A DNA stretch of 64,000 nt from Epiperipatus broadwayi (GCA_028023455.1 JAQFVV010012545.1:2110001-2174000), one strand, 5' to 3'; shown: positions 23,410-36,555, counted from the first letter of the stretch. Translations and numbers: made by a program. The notes: generated from the sequence alone by a model not told the origin.

Positions 23410-24095
23410 ACACATGCTCTTTGAAGATTTAAATTATAAATGAATACTCTCAATTCCAAACACAAGATAAAGTCTTTTTGAAAAGATAGAATGAATCTAT
23501 CTTTTCTTTCCCAAATGTTTATATATGGGCAAATCTTAAGCATTTGGAAATGAGAGCATAGGATATTAAATAATCACTTTAAATTACTTTTACTATGCTT
23601 GAATAAATAACACTTCTGAAAATGTTTACAATTTATGATACATTATTCTTATTTTGAAATTAAACATATATGATGAAATAATATTTTATACAGCGCTGTT
23701 TTTATAAACAGTGATAATAATCAGCTATTAAGCTAATGCACATTCACTTTGAAGATTTAAATTATAAATGAATATTCTCAATTCCAAACACAAGATAAAG
23801 TTTTTTTGAAAAGATAGAATGAATCCAAAAAGATAGATGGATTCATTCTGTCTTTTCAAAAAGACTTTATCTTGTGTTTGGAATTAAAAGTATTCATTTA
23901 TAATTTAAACCTTCAAAGTGGTCGAGAGGTCAGCACGACTGCCTTGCAGGCAGTTTCCCGGGTTGCGGGTTCGTGTCCCAGCCGATGCTATGACACTTAA
24001 AAAAAAGTGCATGTGCATTAGCTTAATAGATGATTACTATTACTGTTTATAAAAACATAGTGCTATATAAAATATTATTTCATAAAATGATTAAA
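23410..24095. repeat. About 325-bp tandem repeat with inverted copy
   Basis: Same family as 6052-6625. Two direct starts (TTTGAAGATTTAAATTATAA near 23420 and 23743) are followed by an inverted copy from about 23833 to 24090. The inverted copy is interrupted by a tRNA-like SINE. Hairpin centre near 23830. Confidence 0.8.
23921..24003 (+). mobile_element. tRNA-like SINE with target duplication
   Basis: An 83-bp tRNA-like sequence with a cloverleaf-like anticodon arm (ACTGC, loop CTTGCAG, GCAGT; the anticodon position reads TGC), a B-box-like GGTTCGTGTCC and an A-rich tail. It is bounded by AAAGTG at 23915-23920 and 24004-24009. The uninterrupted repeat at 23733-23744 supports the empty-site sequence. 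Same family as 52081-52186 and 52541-52637. Mobilised in trans by a LINE. Confidence 0.85.
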
Positions 24096-24494
24096 TAAAT
24101 AATTACACAATTGATTTTTTGAGAGATTATATGATATTTGAACATCAAAGACCTAGACTAAACACAATATTTCTATTCATCAGGCATAGATTCCTTTTTT
24201 ATTTTGCCCAGATGAAAATTAATTCAGAAATTTTTAGCTCATAAATCTGCTGTTCTTACCATTGATCTATACTATGGCATTAAAAAAAAAAATCTAGTGA
24301 TTTAAGATTTAAATAGTATATATTTTAATATTTTTAAGATGCAAAATTAATTACTACTAAATCCTAAGTTAAGATAATAGGAATTAACAATAAAAAATAT
24401 AATTTACAGCTAATTCTAGAATTTCTTAATATTTATAGTGAATTAAATTCAAGAATTAACAATAATGCCAACCATTCTGCAAGTCATCGCTTAC
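24096..24494. other. STRA6-like intron next to the exon
   Basis: AT-rich, no features beyond the donor site GTAAGC at 24489-24494 (minus strand). Confidence 0.6.
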
Positions 24495-24638
24495 CTCTTT
24501 TTTCACTAACTTCTATATGATTAGGATGTTGCTGACAATTTGATTTTGAACAATGTTTTAAAAAATACAGAAAAGATGAAAGAATGGGATTATTTTGTAA
24601 ATTTTCTATTTTCAAAAAGTTGACATAAGTAACAAAAG
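24495..24638 (-). CDS. STRA6: STRA6-like receptor, penultimate exon
   Basis: Minus-strand acceptor TTCTTTTATAG and donor GAG|GTAAGC bound 144 nt. The exon finishes a split codon with two bases and ends one base into the next. Its 47 whole codons begin FVTYVNFLKIENLQNNPI, closely matching the vertebrate STRA6 segment with TYRNFLKIE just after the last membrane-embedded region. The remainder (HCSKSNCQQHPNHIEVSEK) is a Cys/His-rich variable tail. The other two frames contain stops. Confidence 0.9.
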
Positions 24639-25189
24639 CTATAAAAGAATAAACATTTAATTAGAATAGCTCCATCTATATGTAAATTAATGAAGCAAAC
24701 CATTCTCTTCTTCAGGCTATTAATACATAACACTCTGGTGACAAAGTGGAGCTATTTTATTCTCAATCCTTTGTTGATAGAGAATATTTATAAATATCTT
24801 GAAGGGGAGAATGATTTATTCATTAATTATATATATACATAACATTAAATTTTCTACCTGAAAGCACATTATTGTTTATGTCAGTTTGTTACATGAATGT
24901 ATAGTATAAATGTATATGGTGTAAACATAAAAAATTTCTTTTGCATATTCTTAACATAAAGCACATTGATAGAAACACTATGTTTTAACACAACTGATGA
25001 TTTGTCAATTTAAGCAAAGAAAACATATCTCCGCATTAGGAAAATTTGGATTATTTTACACAGTGCTGTAAATGACAACTTTTGACACCAGATATGTTTT
25101 ATTTTAGCACTATTAAAAATAGTATTCTGTTTTCATAATATTTTACCACTACGTGCGTGTGTGTATAAATATTTGATTGAACACAAGTA
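24639..25189. other. STRA6-like intron, noncoding
   Basis: AT-rich, no exon or recognised repeat. Confidence 0.5.
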
Positions 25190-25510
25190 TGTATATATAA
25201 AGGATTTGAACACAGACTTTCAAGCTCCCTTCAGCTAACCAAACCACTGTAGCTCATATAACCGATACACATGACCACACACACATATGAAAAAAATAAA
25301 TGATCTCCAATATTCGTATTTCATGCTGAACCAACTCGCGTATGTGTGCTGAGATTCTAATCTGGACCAACTGATGAGTGCTGTTTCAGCACAATGTAGT
25401 ATATTGAAGATCATTTATTTTTTTCACATATGTGTGGTCATATGTATCGGTTATACGAGCTAGAGAGGGTTAGCTGAAAGGGAACTTGCAAGTCTGTGTG
25501 TGTATATATT
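25190..25510. repeat. Short hammerhead family B inverted pair
   Basis: A left arm at about 25195-25335 and a right arm at about 25360-25500 are inverted copies of the family B core region, with only about 25 bp between them. The left copy has lost the CTGATGA half. The right copy (25367-25414, plus strand) keeps CCAA, CTGATGA and an unusually long stem II (GTGCTG/CAGCAC), but GAA has become CAA. Confidence 0.75.
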
Positions 25511-26995
25511 ATAGAAGAATTTTAATCATTCTATTACAAATCTTACTACAATTAAATACAAGGCTTTAAGAAAGAAAAGTTTTTTGCAGAAGATTAAAAA
25601 AATAGCACCACAAAATATCAAATAAATGGAGAAATAGATCAGCGTGTTAAATATGTGAATGCATTTGCAGTCCACAGATTGATATATACAGTAATTGCAA
25701 ACTCATTTTTTAGTATATTACTCTTTGTCTTGTTTGTCTCTTTATTTTTTTCTTTAATTTAAATAGTCATACAAATGAGTGGATACTGCTGATGATTACA
25801 AATATAAACCTATTAGATTGTTAACTATCACCTAACATAAAATAACAAATCAATCCCCTAAAACTGTATATTAGCTGAACTGTCTTGTCAAAGCATGCTA
25901 GTGATTTAAATCATATACTGACCATGCCGATATAGTGATCTACACCAATTTATAATCATTAGAAACCAGTCAACACTCAGAGAAATCCCAATATTAATTA
26001 CAATCAATAATCTCAAACTGTTGTCAAGGCAACTTTTAACAATAAAAATGGAATCTTAATGCGATCTGTTTGGTTTCAATTTTTGAAAATATTCATATAC
26101 AACGGTAATACATGTACTATGTTTAAATTGATAATGTACATTAACAATATAAGTTAGAAACCATTTAAATCTCATGTGTGTGTATATAAATGTCACACAT
26201 TGTTGACAAACATATGTAGTAGTAACTTAGATATAAATGTACAACTGAAAAAAGTGAGGCCACAAATATATACAAATATATTCAAATGTAATGGTATATA
26301 CTGAGACACAGACTCCTGCACTACGCAGAGGAGTTCATTACAAATTTTCCCTGTGACTTAAATGAAATTTTTTTCTTGTATTTTATTTACTAAAGGTATT
26401 CACTCACAAATGTAGAGAGATTTAAAGTATTTTGTAATAGTTTTAAGTTGAATAAATTCTTAATAATGGGTTAAAAAATTTACAGTTCTCTATGTTTATT
26501 AATGAATTCTCTATAAATGTTGAATCCTAAAAGCCAGCATAGACAAATTAGTTTTCAGTTAATTAGCCTTCTATTAACTAGATAATTTTTGAATTAAAAA
26601 AAAAAGTCACACGATGTTTAGTTTGAGAAATGAAAAAAAAAGATTGAAAAAAAATTGTGATAAGATTATTTTTTAAAAGAATAATAATAAAAATTGATAA
26701 AAAAGTCGAGTAAAATTGTAAAAAAATCTTAATGAATAATCAAAATTGTGAATACTTGATGAATAAATTCAAATTATTTCCATAGCATTGTGTTTGAAAG
26801 CCGTTATCCAAATAAATAACATTTTTGATCCAGAATTTGACTACTATTTCCTTATTAATTCGTTTATGCATTGGCTGCACCTGCACTTTTTATTTAGATA
26901 ACAATAAGAAATTAAGAAATAGAATATTGAGCAAAGATAAAGTAATGTATTATTGTACAAATGTTTTTTGATGAAGTGGCTAATATTATTGTTGG
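25511..26995. other. STRA6-like intron, noncoding
   Basis: AT-rich, no recognised gene or element. Confidence 0.5.
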
Positions 26996-27602
26996 TATTG
27001 TGTTTGGTCTGGAGTACAGACCCAACCTACAGAAAAGAACACTAGCACTAGTGTTACAATTAATATAATATTTATTATATTTACGAATATATACAATACA
27101 TAATAATATAATTATAATGTGAACTCTTGGATTAAGGGTCTTGTGGTTCTACTGCTTCCATCTACAGCTGATAGCTTGCCTCACGGGTAGGGAGAATGAT
27201 TCTTCCAGCTGTGCCAGACTGCTTGCCTTGAGTCGGCAGTAGTCTTAGTAGCATCCAGTCCTTATGTGGACTTGCCTAGCTATGTGGACAAATAATGTAT
27301 CGATATCGTAAGAATGCTTACTGCTGGTTAGGTTAGCAAGGCTTCTACTGGAGAATGCATACTATCTTTGTAGATTAGACAGACGTTCTCTACATTTTCC
27401 TCCAAAAGGCTATTTATTGCCAGATCCCTAACCTCACTGGAGCATTCAGATTCAGTAATCATACTTGCTTCTTGGCTAGTACTAATCATTGGCTAGGTGT
27501 TTATCTATATATCAGCATATTGTCCAGCAGCAAACAATGCTCAATCCAATCAAATAAAGAAGGTATCTGAAATAGTCCATTTCAAAGGAAAGAACTATAA
27601 CA
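26996..27602 (-). repeat. Gypsy 3' LTR, full length
   Basis: 607 bp. Begins TATTGTGTTTGG (TG mutated to TA) and ends ACTATAACA. The neighbouring polypurine tract is at 27603-27616. Pairs with the LTRs at 5008-5326 and 7215-7883. Confidence 0.85.
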
Positions 27603-27773
27603 TCCCTTCCCCTGGCTAAAAATTAGCCCTAGAGAACATAGTCATACAGGTGTGGTGGAGGATGACTAATCCATTTCAGTGCTTCTTCTGAATTGCTGCT
27701 GCCTTGAGTTTATTGGTCCTCCTTGCTTGCAATTCTTGTTCCTGGGATTCATTCATTGTGTCTGCATCTGTAT

Positions 27774-30700
27774 TGTAACAGTATAAAAAGTAGAGCTACT
27801 TTAACCTAAACTAGAGATGCAGGTAGAGGGGGTTCAAACCTCACCTACTTCTCCATATTGCAACTAAGCAACTTACTTCCAAAACCTCATTAGAATTTAT
27901 TCTTAATGTATGCCTGGTGGTCAAGGAGAGACAAGACTCTAAGGAGGAATTTGAACATGTATTAATGATCAGGTTTACTGAAGAAAACAATGCTACAGAA
28001 ATTTAATAATAGTGAATGAAAGACAAAAGAAAAACTTTATTATTTTACATTTGCAGAGTACATCGAATTGAATAGTTGAACTACAGGCTAATTTCCTTGC
28101 AACCATATCCAGATATGAAAGAAAGACCCTTTAAAAAAAATAAATTCACATTATAAGTTGGGAACATTTCTAGCCAGTGGATAGGTTACATGATTGAAAG
28201 AGAAAGACAGACATGATTAACACTATGGTGGGAGTACATGATTCAGATAGCCAGCCAAACTAACTAACATATTCTTAGGAAAGCATTGAAAATACCATCC
28301 CCTGCTGCTAACAAAAAATTCAAGTGACCCCCTATGAATATTTCAGTCTCGATTTAGACACTTCAACAATATTTTGCAGAGAAAGTTTTTGAAATAAATA
28401 TAAAATATTGCAGCCTTAGATGATTAGAATATTGTGGAATATTGTGGAAAATGATGAGACCCGAAACACAATTGGTGACCAAGAGGCTAACATGAGACTG
28501 GATAGCTCTCCATCTCTAAACTGGGTTAGAGAAAATGGAATTGTTTACTAACCACGTGATCCAAATTCAGGAATGGAGTTTTGTTGCTTATGTCCAGTTA
28601 TATATATATATTTATAATTATTTGAAAGAGATGAGATTCAATTTTATTAATCTTCATTGCGATCCTGAGGCAGGTATGTTAGCCTATGTAGACTTTGTGA
28701 GGAAAGTGCTGAAATGTGCAGAGACATATCCACAGATCACCCAGTATGCAATATAATATAAATACAGTTCAACAACCTTTAAATTTAAAAGAAAAACCTT
28801 AGTTGGTAAACATATACAAAACATTATGAAAGTCTAACCAAAAAAAAAAAAAAATCCCTTATGAAATAACTGTTACTTTTTTTTCCCAATAAAATTAAAT
28901 CACTTATGGCAGACATGTTAAAAATTAGTTAATGTTCAGCCAGTCCACCACATAGTTAATACAAATCTTTTGCTAAAACTTTAATATTGATAAATATGGG
29001 TGGCTGTACTCTCTCTTTTATAGCTAAATGAAAAATGAAAGTTTTGTTATTCTACATTCTTTAAAAAAATACTCATTTATGTTTATGACCTTTTTTGAAT
29101 AGAATTAAAGAGAAATATATGTCAAAAAAATATAGGTAAGGGACTTCCTTTTTTTTTTCTAATGAAAAGAAAACTAAATCAAATCTTTAATCATTAAATC
29201 TCAAGTCCTATACCAATAAACTAGAACTTAATAGGTAATACTGCATTATTAATAAAAGGGGAGGGGGAGAATTTGTACTTTCTGCATTTTTATTTTTCTC
29301 TTTTTGTCTGTCTTCAAAAAATAAAAAATATACATAAAACGAAATGCTTAATTATAGGTGTATAATGGTGACCAAGTTTAGTGAGGCATTTCCTACCCAA
29401 ATTAAAAAAGATTCATTGCCATTATATGTATTACGCCCAATACCAATTACTATATTAAAAAAAATAAATTATAAAATATCATTTGCATAAACAAAAATAT
29501 ATATATATATATCTAGATTTACTTTGAGAAAAGGCAAACACATTTCAAGTAATGGGTAGTTACCAGTAACTAGTGTGCATGTGTCAAGATGGATTCCATT
29601 GATGTTGCATGGCAGTTCTTTTTTTTAATTCTTATTTCCATAGAAAAAATTAAACTACTACAGGGTAGGCATTTGTCGGGCATTTTTATTGGTTCTTTGG
29701 CTGGCTCACATCTTGATGTCTCCAGTCCCAGAGAAGAGAGAGTGAAGGCAAAGAAAACTATTCCTGTAGAATAACAAAGTTCTGGATTTGAATACATGTA
29801 GAGCAAATAATCTACAGCAACAATAAAAAGGCAGCAAGCAGGAATTCAAAAATGAATCTCTTTTTTTTTTATAAATAATTTTCAGTCGATTCTAGAAATT
29901 TTTAATATAAGAGACCTTCGCAAGAGCTTTTGCAGATTTCCAGATTGAAGAACAAAAGAAAAGTTCTTTATTTATACTCCTTTTCCCTAATTACATTTTT
30001 AATTAAACTACTTATTAGTAATCTATTGTTTCAAATTTTCCCGTTATCTATTTTTCGATTTTAATTAAAATGTTTCATAAATTAATTACACCTGGATCTC
30101 GTTTTATGTGGTAGATAGGTTCCACAAAAAACCCGCATTAAAAAAAATTGCACAAAAATAGACTTGACTTACCTTGAAAAATGGGGGATAGGTGCTTTAA
30201 TTTTCAGAATTTGCATAAAAGCAAAGCAACAAGGAAGAATTGCTTTAAAATTCGCATTAAAAAAATAAGCAATTAAAGTATGACTAATAAATTTCAAATA
30301 TTTGAAAAAATTAATACAAGACAAACTTTTTTTTACTTTATTTATTACTACAGTATTTAATATTACATTTTTCATACATATTTTAATCATTACCGCTAGT
30401 GTTCATTTGTAAACTGGTAAGAAATTAGATGTGATGTTATGTATTGTAGCTTCTCTTTAAACGAAGTCAAGAATCTCTCAGCAATTATGCCAAGAGAAAC
30501 CTGTTAGCCACTTTATTTTTATTCATGATGTGATATACAACTAGCGCCACTTTCTGTCTTATGCTGTGTTAATGGTTTTCTGTTTCTATATTAAAAAAAT
30601 GAAATCGCAATCAAAACAAAATATTATACATTACCATTAGAAAGATTATTTTCAGTTTATAAAATCTTCGTTTTTTATTTTAAAATCTAAAAGATTATTT

Positions 30701-31364
30701 ATTTCTGTTATATATAAGAAAGTACGTTTTAAAAGTTTAAATTTTTTGAATATTCATTGTGATATTTTTATATGTAAGTATAAATCTATTATTATTATTA
30801 TTATTTACTCATTAGTATAAATAGGTTATTTACATAGAAGCTAAAAATCTAAATACTGCTTCAGGCCATATTCACGTTAGCTGCTAATATAACGTTATAT
30901 TTTTGAAAAAAAAAAAAAGTATTTCAAGTGAAAATAAGTTATTAATAATTTAAATTTCTTGATATCTAATAAATATAGTAAATATAAAAGATATTAAGAA
31001 GAAACATGAATCGCATAACTTCAAAATTGCATTAAAATAATCCACATAAAACGAGACCCAGATGTTCTTACTTTAATGGATTCTGTTTAATTACGAAAAA
31101 TTTATCTTATCTTTTTCTGCCATCATATTTCAAAAATAAAGTAAAATTCTAAAAAAATTCTTTTATTTTTTTATATTGTATTTCATTACTTTCCTTCCTC
31201 TTAAAATAATTTCCCTTAAAATAATATGTAACTGTTGATGCAGATCATTCTTTAAGTTTGAGAATAAAACATACATTCACTGTTGTTGGACTTAGGGTCT
31301 TAGCTAGTCGACAGTGAATGGTAAAGCCAGCATATATATCATTGTATATATATGCACAGCTTCA
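27774..31364 (-). repeat. Left LTR (3' LTR) of the 13.26-kb element
   Basis: Aligns with 34150-34376, 36556-38870 and 41011-41033. It carries one private insertion, 30089-31064. The small frame at 28535-28756 has a counterpart at 37124-37348 only because both are LTR copies. Ends ATGCACAGCTTCA at 31364. Confidence 0.88.
30089..31064. mobile_element. 976-bp nonautonomous DNA transposon with TIRs
   Basis: Absent from the other LTR copy at the matching point (near 38625). Inverted ends are CACCTGGATCTCGTTTTATG and CATCTGGGTCTCGTTTTATG, two mismatches over at least 23 bp. No transposase frame. The target duplication is unclear and the superfamily is not assigned. Confidence 0.8.
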
Positions 31365-31589
31365 CATTCCTAGAACCCATTAAAAAAAACAAGTGAAAAA
31401 AAAAACTAAAGCTACAGTTTTGCAGAATAAAACAGAGTGATACAGAAGGAATGTTCCTATTATATAGAATATACATTATATTAAAAAAGCCTGAAAGTTT
31501 ATAATAATACTGATATACACATTGAAAAAAAAAGAAAGCTTATGATATGATTTCATGTCCATGTGATGTGTTGTGGTTATACCTTGGGC

Positions 31590-32078
31590 TTATTGTAGTT
31601 TTTGTTTAGAATGGAGAACTCTATTTAAATGATTTTTTTTAGTAGACCTTTCCACCTGGACATTGTTACTAGCTCTCTGAGCTGTGCCAACTTTATTACC
31701 TTGTCTCCTATCCATCCTTTTACTGGAAATCAAGTTGAAATTCCTTATTACTGGTGCTCTGTTATCTAGTTGTTTCTCTCTTCTTGTGTGTTCTGATAAC
31801 AAAACTGGCTCATGGTTAGATTCCTTGGTAAGTGATTTTGTATGTGTAAGTGCAGTTTTGACCATAGAACTGTGCTGGCACTGGACAAAGTTATTTGTTT
31901 TACCTGACCTGCCATGGCACATTTCAGAAATCTCATGATTGGTAAATTGATGTGCAAAACCTTTGAAAGCAAGGTAAGGCGTGCTCTGTTCTTGTACTTC
32001 TAATTCCATCTGGCCTTTTGTTTCATTTTCTGTCAGTACAAGATTGGTTGGTTCCTGTATGCAACTTACATTAGTCAC
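31590..32078 (-). pseudogene. Polyprotein tail after the protease
   Basis: A 162-codon frame directly downstream of the protease frame, overlapping it by 4 nt (32075-32078). Hydrophilic and rich in Lys, Arg, Asn and Ser, with no recognised domain. It is probably the C-terminal end of the gag-protease protein in a shifted frame. There is no reverse transcriptase motif before the 3' LTR. Confidence 0.5.
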
Positions 32079-32440
32079 CTCTTGGATTTTCCATTTGTAG
32101 AAATCAACTTGTTGTAAAATGTAAACTTATTCTCCCTATAGTTTATTCCTGAGTCATGTTTCTCTAAAAAGTCTGACCCTAACAATACACCAAAAACCAG
32201 GCCTGGCATTATCTGAAATATATGTTTTACATTTGTTGCTCCTATCGTAATATCAAGCCCCAAATGATGCATTCCTAGATTGGCTTTTTCTCCATTTGCT
32301 AAGATAACATAAGCAGATTTTCTTAGCAAGATGGGTAGTACATGAGTTCCCACCATTGTATCCCACCATTCTTTCAACACCAGTCACACTTGACTGCCAG
32401 TGTCTACTAAAGCTGTAACTGGGACATCTCTAGCAGTGCT
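32075..32440 (-). pseudogene. Retropepsin-like aspartic protease
   Basis: The minus strand near 32395-32420 encodes TALVDTGSQV, the active-site loop with catalytic Asp in DTGS, followed by one stop. The frame 32075-32380 continues with LANGEKANLGMHHLGLDIT and PGLVFGVLLGSDFLEKHD, the second conserved half ('iLGsDFl'). Active-site residues are retained but the frame is broken by the stop just after DTGSQV. Confidence 0.8.
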
Positions 32441-32466
32441 TTAATTGTAGGGCTCTCCAACGATGG

Positions 32467-33460
32467 TCATCTATGATCCTCTTCTTCCAGTTCACACATG
32501 AATGTTGATGCCACTCTTTCATTTTCCCCAATACATTCTTCTGTTTCATCCTGGAATTCTATCTGGGGTGTATAAATTATAGGACCCATATTTTTCTGGA
32601 ATAGTTGTGTTTTTTGATCATCTTCACAGCAGTTTCTGACAGCAGCCATTTGTATTCCACAGTTGTGGCAGCCCAGAATCAATTGTTATACGTGGAGAGG
32701 CATATTGTACTTTATTATCTGAATAATCTGTCCCTCTGACAAATGGAAAGCTGTCAATGATTTTAACAAAGACACTTGGCACAGGAAAAACTGAATGTGG
32801 GTTTCTCCTTTTGAAGTGCAGTATGTTTCTTGAGATATACGGTGCATTATCTCGTCTTTCCTCTCATCACTCCAAAAACTTTTTAAGTAAGGCAATGTAG
32901 TAATCTGTGAATGTTACTGGTTTTTTACTTATGCAGTCCCACCAATCCCAGGCAGATCCATGTATATGGTTAACTGCGATCGATAGCTTTTCATCTCTGA
33001 GTTCCTGGAACCTGAACAGCTCTTGTAAACTTTGCACGTGTGCCATGGAGTTTTCTCCTATGTCACCCTGAAAAGTTCTGATGTAGATAAATCTTGCTAC
33101 CATTGGGCTGTTTGTTCATTTCCACTAGCTTTATGCTTTCTCTATTCTTGCATTGAGTCCTTTATTTATTCACATTTTGAAGACTCATCTCTTGATTGAT
33201 TCTCTTGTTTCATTTTTGCTTTGGTCTCTCCCTCTTCTTTCATCCTGTCAATTTCTGCTCTATATTGTCTACATTCTTCTGTTCTTAACATAGTTTCCAT
33301 CAATTTTCTTACTCATTGTGGTTCTGGTCTATCTATATCTCTGGTCCTTATGATTGGCATTTGGTTTTCCAACATCTTTTCTGAAAGTGATATATCTGCA
33401 TCATCTTTTCCTTCTGTAGTCCTGGTGAATCCATGTCTCCTTCTGGGCTATACATACTTC
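32467..33460 (-). pseudogene. Gag: coiled coil, capsid domain, degenerate CCHC knuckle
   Basis: Read on the minus strand with frame breaks. About 33130-33400 gives a charged coiled-coil segment (RTEECRQYRAEIDRMKEEGE). About 32690-33103 gives the retrotransposon gag domain, with AVNHIHGSAWDWWDCI and TFTDYYIALLKKF. About 32640-32680 gives CHNCGIQMAAVRNC, in which the zinc-binding His of CX2CX4HX4C is Ala. Family-level identification is good; the protein is no longer intact. Confidence 0.8.
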
Positions 33461-33479
33461 CTAGAGAAAGATGAATAGA

Positions 33480-34149
33480 TAAAAAAATATTTAGTTTGCT
33501 GTTATTTTTAGTCTTCGTACTGTCTTTAAAATTTGTTTTATTTTTCTATTTGTGCTTTTCAAAAAAAATTGATTCACTCTCCCAACCATCCATGCAACTG
33601 TCATCTTTTTTAACCTGCCAGCTTTGTATTTATTTATTATTCTATCCATAGTTTTTACCCAATCTGTGTTTATTTATTCATTTACTACCCTGTTCTGTAC
33701 ATTGTATATCTTACTATAACTATGTGTATTTGATATACACTTCAAAGAAATATGATTACTGCTGCCAGGGGGAGGGGTAAAACTATTTGAGCCCACATTT
33801 TCTCTGCTGCTTGTTTGTTTACTCTATTTGAGCCCATCTTTTCTCTGCTCCTTGTTTGTTCACTCTGTTTCCGTTTCTAGCAAATGAAAGAAAAAATATT
33901 AATATCTGATTTGGTTTTAAGTCTTCAACTGAACTGATTGATTTCACATCTTGCAAATCTTACAACTGATAGAAAAACAGAAAGTGCAAGAGAAAAATAT
34001 ATATCTGTCATTTCACTATTATTTATTTACAAAAAAACAACAACACACACACACAAATTTCTTCTGATCATGAAATTCCCATTATCATATCTCAGGGTCT
34101 ATCTCTAAACAGTAAGGCCATACTTGGGATGCCAGATTATACAAAAAAC
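33480..34149. other. Internal untranslated leader of the 13.26-kb element
   Basis: No coding. Contains a ~45-bp tandem duplication near 33785-33865 ('tttgagcccac/tctttctctgctcct') and the weak candidate primer-binding site noted above. Confidence 0.5.
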
Positions 34150-34376
34150 TGTAATGGTATGAAAAGTAGAGCTGCTTTAACCTATCCTAGAGATGCAGGT
34201 AGAGGAGGTTCAAACCTCACCTACTTCTCCAGATTGCTACTAAGTGACTTACTCCCGAAACCTCACAAGAATTTATTCTTAATGTATGCCCAGTGGTCAA
34301 GGAGAGACAAGTCTCTAAGGAGGAATTGAACATGTATATAATGATCAGGTTTACTGAAGAAAAGTTTTAATAATAG

Positions 34377-36555
34377 TTTAACAATCAACCCCATATATCA
34401 ATCCTAATTCTTGGCAAAAATAAATCTTTAAAATGGACAAGTGGACCACATGGTATAATGGATGTAATACTATGACTGTATAGTCACTATAACATTTGTA
34501 GACAGTATTTAACCACTATCTACCAAACTGAAATTCAAATACGGATCAATTATCTTTTGGGAATTTTATACATGCAATTTCTAGATCTTGCATATATCTT
34601 ATTTAAGTATCTAAGTTAAAAGTTTTAGTTAAACATTTTCCAGTGGCCATTGTCTCTTAAGTAAGATCTATAAATAAATTTCTATAGGAAAAGTATATTT
34701 ATGAGCATCAGTTGGTAGCTGACCTCAAGTGCCAGACTCACTAGTACAGTGAGAATTATACTTTCCCTATTTTTCCTATCTAATGAGGTGTCCGACCCAA
34801 ACTAGCTAGTTCTCAGGGTTGGGAGGAAAACCTATTGGATGAATGGAGGTATGTGAAGAAATATGTGTATTTGAACACTCTCTTTCCCTCTCTCTAAATC
34901 TCCTAAACATATTTGCGTATACTTGCGATTAGCCGTATTGAATTCCCTGTCTCTAAAATTTTTATTCCCCGAGTTAATTGCTCCAATTTATTTCTTAAAT
35001 GTTAGGTTTGAGTTTAAAAATCTACTTAATATATACATGCCTATTCATAGCACGCATATTTAAATAGTTTTGCGATACATCTTGGCAGGAAAAGCAATAT
35101 ACAAATATAGATGATAAATTAATAGATAATTCCAGTTATAAGGCAAATGTATAACTTTTATTATTAATTTATTAAAACACATTCATAAGACCAAAAATAT
35201 ATATAAATAATTTCCATATTAAAATATAACAAAGCAATAACAATAAACAAAAACATTTTACTAAATAAAACATAAATGATTGGGATAAAAAAAAAATACA
35301 GTTATACGCTACAATTCAAATTACTAACGTAACCATATAGAATTATTCAGAGGGTAACGATAGGCAATTCTAAGTTTATATTAAGATAAAGAGAATCATA
35401 TTACCTTGCGAACCCCGGGGTTTGAATAATGACACATTCACTTACGTACATGTAGATAGTTCTAAGTTCACAATCCTTAAGCAATCAAGGTTTATTTTAT
35501 TTAAGAGGGATATCTTTTATTGGTGAAGTCTGGCATTAGTTTCCATTTGTAGTATGAATGAGATGCAAAGCAAAGTAATAGCGACCTAATCTTTCAATGG
35601 GAATTTGTTTATAATATTAGATTCAATCCTTTTTATTTTATACTATATTATTCAGTGTAGCATATTGGTGAGGTTCCTGGGTTTCTCTTGCTGGCATGTG
35701 GTAGGTAGCATCAGCTTCGTACTTGTAGCGGATGGTGATGCCCTTCACGTATCTGCTGTTACCCCATTATTACGAACATTGACATTTTATAAATTGATTC
35801 AGGATACATCTCTTCTGCAAAACAGTTAATTCAAAGGAAAAACTTTGATGTCCTTTATAGCCATGCAAGCACGGCCATCCGAATTCATATATCAAAGCAA
35901 AAAAAATATATAAATAAAAATGAAAATCACTATTTCCAAAATGTCCACTGTTCTCTCCTCCTCAGCTGTTTCAAATCAATTAATTTACTTCTTTGTACTT
36001 TTTCCAAAAAAAGAATTTATCAGCATTCCATTCTCTTTCACTGGAATGCTTTTTTTTACATTTCCTTTTTCTTTTGTTCTATCATTTTTGGTATTTTTGG
36101 TTCACTATACATTCATTAGAGTTTTCTCGGAATTTTTAGAGTAGTTAAGCATTGTATTAAATAATCAAGAATTGCCTAGAGGCATATACAGTAATTCTTT
36201 TCATTACCCTCATTAACTTAAGATATGATCATAACAAAAATCTATATTTGAAACAATCGATAATAATAAAAAAAATATTTGCGTATAACTGTATTTTTCG
36301 AATTTGTAATAACATATTTTAAAAAAAATATTTTGAAATAAATAATTATACCTCTTTAATCCCTTTCCTTTTCCAATTGGTGTTCTTTTAAAAAAAATTT
36401 CAATATTGATTTCCCTTACATATGTATATATTTCACTCCTCATGTATTATATTTAAACATATTGAAGACAATTTAAATAATTACATGTATCAAGGGTAGT
36501 TGGTAAGTGTTATTTAAATTCCTTGTAGCAGGGTTTGAACCCAGCTACTGTTACA
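34377..36555 (-). mobile_element. 2.18-kb insertion, possible solo LTR
   Basis: Flanked by ATAG at 34373-34376 and 36556-36559, and absent from the left LTR. On the minus strand it starts TGTAACAGTAGCTGGG and ends TTGTTAAA, close to an LTR's TGTAAC/GTTACA inverted ends. AT-rich, with small frames (35605-35829, 35920-36144, 36213-36443) without recognised homology. A tRNA T-arm-like GGGTTCAAACCC lies at its minus-strand start. Solo LTR is the best guess. Confidence 0.6.

Noticed and set aside
31684-31938. 84-codon plus-strand frame over the gag-protease region
   Set aside because: Antisense shadow of the minus-strand polyprotein remnant.
34440-34520. tRNA-like sequence with an A-box-like TGGTATAATGG
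   Set aside because: No B box, no proper T arm or acceptor stem could be formed; chance resemblance.
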